Source of the DNA: Candidatus Nanopelagicaceae bacterium
Lineage (GTDB): Bacteria > Actinomycetota > Actinomycetes > Nanopelagicales > Nanopelagicaceae
Assembly: GCA_018883365.1 (NCBI GenBank)
Contig: VEQF01000006.1
Coordinates: forward strand, 1-56,220
Length of the DNA stretch: 56,220 bases
Reading direction: 5' to 3'
Part shown: one piece after another, positions 50,930 to 56,220 of the stretch
Numbering within the stretch: position 1 is the first letter of the stretch
How the letters are laid out: the number at the start of each line of letters is the position of its first letter
The notes under the pieces: model-generated
Databases searched by the model: none
What the model was told of the DNA's origin: nothing
The model's input: the letters and a program-made list of their open reading frames with translations, nothing else
Program-made: the position numbers and the translations under genes

Positions 50930-50974
50930 TGGGGCTAGGTGGTTGAAAATGGAGGAAAAGGGAGTAAAGTGGGG
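50930..50974 (+). promoter_or_regulatory. MraZ operator array overlapping the dcw promoter
   Basis: Five direct repeats spaced exactly 10 bp: TGGGG (50930), TGGTT (50940), TGGAG (50950), GGGAG (50960) and TGGGG (50970). E. coli MraZ binds TGGG-N repeats with the same helical period. A promoter-like TTGAAA (50943-50948), 16 bp, TAAAGT (50965-50970) lies within the array, so MraZ binding would block polymerase. A further TGGGG is at 50897. Confidence 0.75.
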
Positions 50975-51019
50975 AATTAAGCGGAACGGGGGTTCTGCTT
51001 AAAACGGGGGAGGTTCTAG

Positions 51020-51451
51020 ATGTTTCTTGGCACCCATGAACCTCGCCTTGATGAAAAGGGACGTTTGATTCTTCCCGCTAAATTCCGCGAGGAATTGGCA
51101 TCCGGACTTGTAATAACAAAAGGCCAGGAAAGATGCTTATTTGTATTTCCTGCTGCTGAGTTTTCTCGAATCACTGAACAGCTAAAACAAGCGCCATTAA
51201 CCGCTAAAGCAGCACGCGATTACATGCGTGTGATGTTCGCCGGTGCGCATGACGAGATTCCAGACAAACAAGGTCGCGTAACTATTCCAAGCGGTCTTCG
51301 TGAATATGCAGATCTTGCAAAAGATTGCGTCGTCATTGGAGCAAACACCAGAGTTGAAATCTGGGATGCAAAGGCTTGGAAGTCCTATCTCAAAGATCGC
51401 GAAAAAGGATTTGCCGATGTTTCAGAGGAGGTGTTCCCAGGCCTGTTCTGA
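51020..51451 (+). CDS. mraZ: Transcriptional regulator MraZ
   Basis: 143-aa ring-forming DNA-binding protein with two SpoVT/AbrB-like halves: [17 protein letters not shown] (residues 10-26) and [16 protein letters not shown] (about 80-96). It usually represses its own division/cell-wall operon. GGGAGG lies 6 nt before the ATG. A 10-bp-periodic operator array lies 46-90 bp upstream, supporting autoregulation. Confidence 0.96.
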   Translation: MFLGTHEPRLDEKGRLILPAKFREELASGLVITKGQERCLFVFPAAEFSRITEQLKQAPLTAKAARDYMRVMFAGAHDEIPDKQGRVTIPSGLREYADLAKDCVVIGANTRVEIWDAKAWKSYLKDREKGFADVSEEVFPGLF

Positions 51452-51481
51452 TTTGAACAGGTGAAAAAAATTGGTGCGTCA

Positions 51482-51583
51482 CTCTCTTTTGTGGCCACCG
51501 CCGACCTTCAACTAAGCGGCGCCTCTTCCCCGGTGCCGTTTAACCCCCCAGATCCGTCGGCCGGCGGTGACCAGAAAAGAGAG
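51482..51583 (+). ncRNA. Structured rsmH leader, candidate mraW RNA motif
   Basis: The mraZ-rsmH gap (197 bp) holds a long imperfect hairpin: 51482-51503 pairs with 51562-51583 over 22 positions with two mismatches. Inside the 58-nt loop is a second hairpin, CGGCGCC / GGTGCCG (51517-51523 with 51532-51538). Actinobacteria are known to carry the mraW RNA motif just upstream of this gene, and the position fits; I matched by location and structure, not by a covariance model. A smaller CCTGTTC/GAACAGG hairpin spans the mraZ stop. Confidence 0.65.
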
Positions 51584-51648
51584 CAGTAAAGGTAAGAGAA
51601 AACCAGAAATAGAAATACCGAAGATAAAGAAAGCGAAAGAAGGGGAAG

Positions 51649-52596
51649 ATGAAAGTAGAACATGCATCAGTGATGCTAGATCGCTGCATCGCTCTACTTT
51701 CTCCAGCAATCGAGAAATCTTCGAATCCAATTGTCGTAGATGCCACTTTAGGTTTGGGCGGACATTCATTTGCATTGTTGGAGAAATTCCCAAATCTGAA
51801 AATTATTGGTTTAGACCGAGATTTAAGTGCCATCGAAAAGTCGAGCGCTCGTCTGGCTAAGTTTTCAGATCGCACCACAATTGTGCACGCGGTTTATGAT
51901 GAAATGCCGGCTGTTCTCAAATCACTTGGAATCGCAAATGTTCAAGGAATCCTTTTTGATTTAGGTGTTTCATCAATGCAGCTAGATCAAGTAGCGCGCG
52001 GTTTTTCTTACTCAAATGATGCGCCACTTGATATGCGAATGGATCAATCAAGAGGTGTTTCCGCAAAAGAGGTAATTGATAGCTATTCACGAAATGATCT
52101 AATTCGCATTATTCGCGAGTATGGCGAAGAAAGATTCGCTACCAGAATTGTCGATAACTTAATAGCAGCACGAGAAAAAGGCGGCATAAATAGCACCACA
52201 GAGTTGGCAGATTTGGTTAAGAACAGCATTCCTGCACCCGCCAGAAGAGTGGGCGGAAATCCAGCAAAGCGCACCTTTCAAGCGCTTCGGATCGAAGTAA
52301 ATCAAGAGTTAGAGATTTTGCAACGTGCGATTCCGAGAGCCATGGATTGCTTGTCAGTGGGCGGTCGAATGGTGGTTATGTCCTTCCAGTCTTTGGAAGA
52401 CAAAATAGTTAAGAAATTTTTTACTGCTGCAACTGAATCTAAAACTCCAGTTGGCTTGCCGGTAGAGATCGAAGCTTTAGCCGCAAAATTCAAGTTGGTT
52501 TTTAGCGGTAGCGAAAAAGCTAGCGAGCAAGAAATTGAAGAAAATTCTCGTGCCCAATCCGTCAGACTACGTGCGATAGAGCGGGTGGCTATCTAA
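51649..52596 (+). CDS. rsmH: 16S rRNA m4C1402 methyltransferase
   Basis: SAM-dependent methyltransferase for 16S rRNA position C1402 (formerly MraW), 315 aa. SAM site VVDATLGLGGHSFALLEKFP (about residues 27-46), GILFDLGVSSMQLDQ and RGFSYSNDAPLDMRMD are hallmarks. GAAGGGG lies 4 nt before the ATG. Its stop overlaps the ftsL start by one base. Confidence 0.96.
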   Translation: MKVEHASVMLDRCIALLSPAIEKSSNPIVVDATLGLGGHSFALLEKFPNLKIIGLDRDLSAIEKSSARLAKFSDRTTIVHAVYDEMPAVLKSLGIANVQGILFDLGVSSMQLDQVARGFSYSNDAPLDMRMDQSRGVSAKEVIDSYSRNDLIRIIREYGEERFATRIVDNLIAAREKGGINSTTELADLVKNSIPAPARRVGGNPAKRTFQALRIEVNQELEILQRAIPRAMDCLSVGGRMVVMSFQSLEDKIVKKFFTAATESKTPVGLPVEIEALAAKFKLVFSGSEKASEQEIEENSRAQSVRLRAIERVAI

Positions 52597-53015
52597 TGGC
52601 TCTCTCCGCTCTCGCACCTGCAATTGAACGTTCAAGAAGGACGGTAGTAAAGAAGTCTTCGCAAGTTGTTTTGAAATTAGTTCCCGAGCTCAGACCAGTT
52701 CCAGGACAACAGGCTACGGATCGAGTTTTCTATGGCGTTATCAGCGCAGTGCTAATTGCCGGCCTGCTTGGGTTGTTAGGAATAAACATTCTTTTGGGCA
52801 ACGATGCGGTAAGAATTCGTGAATTGAAGTTAGAAGCAATTTCTATAAATGAGCAGCGAGAAGAAGCACTGAGAGAGGTTGCTGCTTTATCTACTTCAGA
52901 GGCTTTGGCGGAAAAAGCGATTAGTTTGGGAATGGTTCCTAGCGGAACTCCGCGCTTTTTGGACCTTTCGATCCCTTCTGAACTTACTCAAGAAAAGCAG
53001 GCGGCAAAGCCATGA
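52596..53015 (+). CDS. ftsL: FtsL-type septum formation protein
   Basis: 139-aa bitopic membrane protein: basic cytoplasmic N-terminus (SRRTVVKKSSQ), one helix (GVISAVLIAGLLGLLGINIL, about residues 48-67) and a short extracellular coiled coil (IRELKLEAISINEQREEALR). Sequence identity in this family is always low; identification rests on topology and position between rsmH and ftsI. Starts at TAATG and ends within the ftsI ATGA. Confidence 0.85.
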   Translation: MALSALAPAIERSRRTVVKKSSQVVLKLVPELRPVPGQQATDRVFYGVISAVLIAGLLGLLGINILLGNDAVRIRELKLEAISINEQREEALREVAALSTSEALAEKAISLGMVPSGTPRFLDLSIPSELTQEKQAAKP

Positions 53016-54847
53016 GCCACAATTCATTAGTCGAAAGACGCATTAGATATGTTGTAGCGATTTCCCTCGTATTGTTAATTGCATTTGCGGTTCGTTTGAT
53101 TGATGTACAAGCTGTTAGAGCGGCTGGATACGCCAATCGCGCTGACATGGAGTTAGCTAAACGTTCCTTGATTATGGCGCCACGCGGTGCGATTACCGAT
53201 ATCAATGGAGTTGAGTTTGCCAGATCTGTAATTGCCTATCGGATTTTGGCAGATCAAGCGATTATCGATTACCCAAATAAGCTAGCTGAATTGGCCGCAC
53301 CGATATTAAAAATGGATGCGAAGGAATTAGAAAATCAGTTAACCGGAACTCGCAGATACGTAGTGATTTCTCAATCAGAAAAGCCAGCCGTTTGGCGTAA
53401 ATTGGAAGCGGCTGTAGATAGTTACAACGCGGAGGTTTCAAAAGAGAAGAATGGCTACGCCAAACGCTTGGCAGGGTTTTTCGCGGAGCGAATCTATGTT
53501 CGTGAATATCCCGAGGCAGAGCTTGGTGCCGCAGTTATCGGATTCATAAACAGAGCCGGAGCAGGTGCAGCTGGTTTGGAATACAGCATGAACTCGACTC
53601 TTTCAGGAATCAATGGTGAGTACACATATGCAAATGCGGGTGGAACCATCATTCCCGGAACTCAAAAAATTACTTCAGAAGCGATTCGCGGCAACACAAT
53701 CAGATTAACAATCGATCGTGATGTTCAGTGGGTTGCACAGGAAGCGATTCGCACCGCTGTAAAAGGATCTCGCGCACTTTCTGGAACCGTAATTGTCATG
53801 GATCCAAAAACTGGACATATATTGGCTCACGCTACTTATCCTTCATTTACGCCAGGTAACACCAAAGGCGTAGATCCTTACCGCTGGAAAAACCCTTCGG
53901 TGCAAGAGGTTTATGAGCCAGGTTCTACTGGAAAAATCATTACCGTTGCGTCAGCTATTGAAGAGGGCAAGATTGCTCCAGAGACAGTCCTAACAGTTCC
54001 TTACAAGTTAAAGCGATCAAACAAAGTCTTTTCAGATCATGATCCACACCCTGTTCAAAGACTAACCGTCTCGGGAGCTCTTGCAGTTTCGAGCAATACC
54101 GCCTCAATCAAAATCGGTGAGATGCTTTCAAATGACAAACTCCACTCTTACTTGAAGAAGTTTGGAATTGGCGAAAAGTCCGAATCAGGTTTACCTGGTG
54201 AGGAAAGTGGAAAGCTGCTTGATGTTAAGGATTGGTCAGGGACAACGGCGCCAACAGTTGCTTTCGGTCAGGGTTATTCAGTGACCGCAATGCAGGCGAC
54301 ATCTGTTTTTGCAACAATCGCAAATGATGGCGTTCGAGTAACGCCAACCGTTGTTGCTGGAATTAGTGATGCAGCTGGAAGATATACGCCAGCCAACAAG
54401 CAAAAATCGTTGAGAGTGGTTAGCGCAGAGACTGCCCAAAAAATGCGCTTGATGATGGAGAGTGTTGTATCGCCTACGGGAACTGCGCCGACGGCTGCGA
54501 TTCCCGGTTATAGAGTCGCTGGAAAAACAGGAACCGCACAGCGAGTCGATGATTCTTGCGGTTGTTATCGTGGCTACACAGCATCATTTATTGGCTTTGC
54601 GCCGGCAGATAAACCAGAGTTTGTAGTTTCAGTGACTATCCAAGACCCCAAAGGTTTGCACTGGGGTGGATACCTTGGCGGTCCAGTATTTAAAAAAGTT
54701 ATGAGTTTTGTTTTGAAAGATCAGCATGTTCCGCCCACTTTGCCGGCCGTTAATAACTATGCACTCGATGAGAAAGAATTAAAGGCAAAGATTGCTGCAG
54801 CCGAAGCAGTTCGCAAACAACAATCCCGCTCAGGATCTAACGGTTGA
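53012..54847 (+). CDS. ftsI: Septal peptidoglycan transpeptidase (PBP3)
   Basis: Class B penicillin-binding protein, 611 aa. N-terminal helix (YVVAISLVLLIAFAVRLIDV, residues ~11-30), dimerisation domain with APRGAITDING, then the transpeptidase with SxxK in EPGSTGKIITVAS (Ser about residue 309), SxN in AVSSNTASIKIG and KTG in VAGKTGTAQRVDD. No PASTA domain at the C-terminus. Coupled to ftsL by a 4-nt overlap; murE follows after 1 bp. Confidence 0.96.
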   Translation: MSHNSLVERRIRYVVAISLVLLIAFAVRLIDVQAVRAAGYANRADMELAKRSLIMAPRGAITDINGVEFARSVIAYRILADQAIIDYPNKLAELAAPILKMDAKELENQLTGTRRYVVISQSEKPAVWRKLEAAVDSYNAEVSKEKNGYAKRLAGFFAERIYVREYPEAELGAAVIGFINRAGAGAAGLEYSMNSTLSGINGEYTYANAGGTIIPGTQKITSEAIRGNTIRLTIDRDVQWVAQEAIRTAVKGSRALSGTVIVMDPKTGHILAHATYPSFTPGNTKGVDPYRWKNPSVQEVYEPGSTGKIITVASAIEEGKIAPETVLTVPYKLKRSNKVFSDHDPHPVQRLTVSGALAVSSNTASIKIGEMLSNDKLHSYLKKFGIGEKSESGLPGEESGKLLDVKDWSGTTAPTVAFGQGYSVTAMQATSVFATIANDGVRVTPTVVAGISDAAGRYTPANKQKSLRVVSAETAQKMRLMMESVVSPTGTAPTAAIPGYRVAGKTGTAQRVDDSCGCYRGYTASFIGFAPADKPEFVVSVTIQDPKGLHWGGYLGGPVFKKVMSFVLKDQHVPPTLPAVNNYALDEKELKAKIAAAEAVRKQQSRSGSNG

Positions 54848-54848
54848 A

Positions 54849-56220
54849 ATGCAAAGATTTAATCCCGTCGTAAAAAAGCTAAGTGATGTAGCGGCATTTC
54901 TAGGGATTACTCCAGATGTAACTTGGCACGAAATCGAAACTAACGGTTTATCAAGCGATTCAAATGCAATTAATGAAGGTGAAATTTTTCTTGCACTGCC
55001 AGGGGCTAAAACCCATGGAGGTGCATATGCTCATATCGCTGTGGGGCGTGGTGCGAGGGCGGTGATTACTGACAATGCAGGTGCTGAATTAACTTCCCAG
55101 CAGCATCTTGCAATCCCCGTGTTAGTAGTACCGAATCCACGCTCCCAGAGCGGTTATGTATCTGATTGGTTTTTTAATTCACCCAGCAAATCAATGTACG
55201 TTGCGGGAATTACCGGCACTAATGGCAAGACCACAACGACCTTTTTGCTTCATCAGATTTGGAAATTTGCTCAACATGAGAGCGGACTGATTGGAACGAT
55301 TGGGATAAAGCTCGGTGACGAGTTTCAACCCGGGATTCGAACGACCCCAGAGGCAGATGCGGTACAAAGTATTTTGTCAGTTATGCACGAAAGGCATATT
55401 CGAGATGTTGCGATGGAGGCAAGTAGTCACGCATTAGTTCAGCATCGACTTGATGGAGTTCACTTTTCAGCGGCCGGTTTTACAAATTTAACCCAAGATC
55501 ACCTGGACTTTCATGGCGATATGGAAAATTACTATCAAGCAAAACGCAGCCTGTTTACCGCTGAATTCAGCGATCATGCCTTTATCAATATCGATAATGA
55601 ATTCGGCCTGCGATTAGCTAGCGAGACAACTATTTCGACTTCAACTTTGTCACTACGAAATCGGAAAGCAACTTGGCATTTTGATGCGATTCATTCAATT
55701 CAAGATAGCTCCTCGACAGGTTATCAAATTTCAATCAGAGGAGAGGGTGGAGTATTAATCGAAGGTCGGATTCTTCTGGCTGGGGAGTTCAACTTAGAGA
55801 ATTGCCTTCTGGCGGTTGCAATTGCGTTTAATAGCGGTGTTGATCCATTGGTTATTGGTCATGCTCTCGAAACCTTAAGTGGCGCACCTGGCAGATTAGA
55901 GAGAATTGAATGCGGGCAGCAATATGAAGCGTTGGTTGATTACGCACATACCCCGGATGCAGTAACTCAAGTCCTAAAGACTTTGAGCCTTCGGAAGGCT
56001 GGAAAGTTGATTGGGGTTTTAGGTTGTGGTGGCGATCGCGACAAAGGCAAGAGAGCTCAAATGGGGCGCGCGCTAAATGAAAACTGTGAAGTAGCTATCT
56101 TCACCAGTGACAATCCAAGAAGTGAAGATCCGATTCAGATTTTGCAAGAAATGACAACGGGAATCGATTTGAATTCCCAAAGCAAAGTGATTGTTGACCG
56201 CGAAGCGGCCATCGAATATG
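54849..56220 (+). CDS. murE: UDP-MurNAc-tripeptide synthetase MurE (3' end beyond window)
   Basis: Adds the third amino acid to the peptidoglycan stem. ATG 54849 begins MQRFNPVVKKLSDVAAFLG one base after the ftsI stop, and the frame stays open to the window end (457 codons). ATP loop GITGTNGKTTTTFLL (about residues 119-133), carbamylated-Lys region YYQAKRSLF, and late in the protein DNPRSEDP, the motif that selects meso-diaminopimelate. The cell wall is therefore predicted to be DAP-type. The last few tens of residues are missing because the window stops. Confidence 0.95.
   Translation, partial: MQRFNPVVKKLSDVAAFLGITPDVTWHEIETNGLSSDSNAINEGEIFLALPGAKTHGGAYAHIAVGRGARAVITDNAGAELTSQQHLAIPVLVVPNPRSQSGYVSDWFFNSPSKSMYVAGITGTNGKTTTTFLLHQIWKFAQHESGLIGTIGIKLGDEFQPGIRTTPEADAVQSILSVMHERHIRDVAMEASSHALVQHRLDGVHFSAAGFTNLTQDHLDFHGDMENYYQAKRSLFTAEFSDHAFINIDNEFGLRLASETTISTSTLSLRNRKATWHFDAIHSIQDSSSTGYQISIRGEGGVLIEGRILLAGEFNLENCLLAVAIAFNSGVDPLVIGHALETLSGAPGRLERIECGQQYEALVDYAHTPDAVTQVLKTLSLRKAGKLIGVLGCGGDRDKGKRAQMGRALNENCEVAIFTSDNPRSEDPIQILQEMTTGIDLNSQSKVIVDREAAIEY

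Noticed and set aside
51439-51470. Hairpin CCTGTTC/GAACAGG at the mraZ stop as a terminator
   Set aside because: It is followed by an A-run, not a T-run, on the coding strand; termination before rsmH in a dcw operon is not expected.
1-56220. tRNA, rRNA, CRISPR array, insertion sequence, prophage or rhodopsin gene
   Set aside because: No tRNA-like cloverleaf, rRNA signature, regular repeat-spacer array, transposase or integrase motif, or retinal-binding seven-helix protein was found on reading.

Overview
The window is a gene-dense stretch of an actinobacterial chromosome. Actinobacterial markers are an HrdB-type primary sigma factor, SepH, a DUF7455 protein, class II DAHP synthase, a GlgM/GlgC pair, a DUF3040 protein, CrtYc/CrtYd-type lycopene cyclase and a dcw cluster with the MraZ/RsmH layout. 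The DNA is visibly AT-richer than in most actinobacteria, genes abut or overlap by 1-41 bp, and most intergenic gaps are tiny. My best guess is a streamlined freshwater lineage of the Nanopelagicales (acI) type; this is an inference. No rRNA, tRNA, insertion sequence, phage gene or CRISPR array was seen. No gene-free stretch exceeds about 210 bp.

Layout. 1-12.2 kb: 3' part of the sigma factor, a CDGSH protein, an oxidoreductase, topoisomerase IV (parE and a short parC), pseudouridine salvage (psuGK), a phosphatase-superfamily protein, sepH, an MFS transporter and an inositol-phosphatase-like gene. 12.3-17.9 kb: rplS-lepB-rnhB and yraN-yifB-dprA-era. 17.9-22.4 kb: glycogen/maltosyl-phosphate synthesis (glgM, glgC) and a probably PPi-dependent phosphofructokinase. 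22.4-30.1 kb: class II DAHP synthase and ogt; on the minus strand, a TPP-riboswitch-led thiamine transporter plus P-loop kinase, followed by a PASTA Ser/Thr kinase, nfo, EamA and threonine aldolase. 30.2-41.2 kb: carotenoid genes (crtYc, crtYd, crtB, crtI, crtE; then crtD-like, cruG-like, cruF, crtA-like) with metF and a CDP-alcohol phosphatidyltransferase between. 41.2-45.6 kb: ArsC-type reductase, MIP channel, TauE/SafE permease, DoxX and a secreted 5'-nucleotidase. 45.7-50.4 kb: a LexA-controlled mutagenesis operon (DUF6504, dnaE2, dinB). 50.4-56.2 kb: DUF3040 gene and the start of the dcw cluster (mraZ, rsmH, ftsL, ftsI, murE, cut by the window end).

The regulatory layer is the most striking part. 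At least thirteen genes have a TANNNT -10-like hexamer ending 5-8 nt before the start codon, the signature of leaderless transcription. Two divergent pairs (glgM/glgC and crtE/metF) share a 10-bp ANNNTANNNT element whose two opposed -10 hexamers share one TA step. A third pair (pnuT/crtYc) shares a 7-bp TAACATA. A TPP riboswitch, a perfect LexA box, a 10-bp-periodic MraZ operator array and a long structured leader before rsmH are all readable directly.

How genes work together: GlgC makes ADP-glucose and PPi, GlgM uses the ADP-glucose, and the adjacent phosphofructokinase has residues expected of a PPi user. The carotenoid genes together predict a monocyclic, hydrated, desaturated, oxygenated and probably glycosylated C40 carotenoid. 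PnuT plus the unassigned kinase form a candidate thiamine uptake-and-phosphorylation module.
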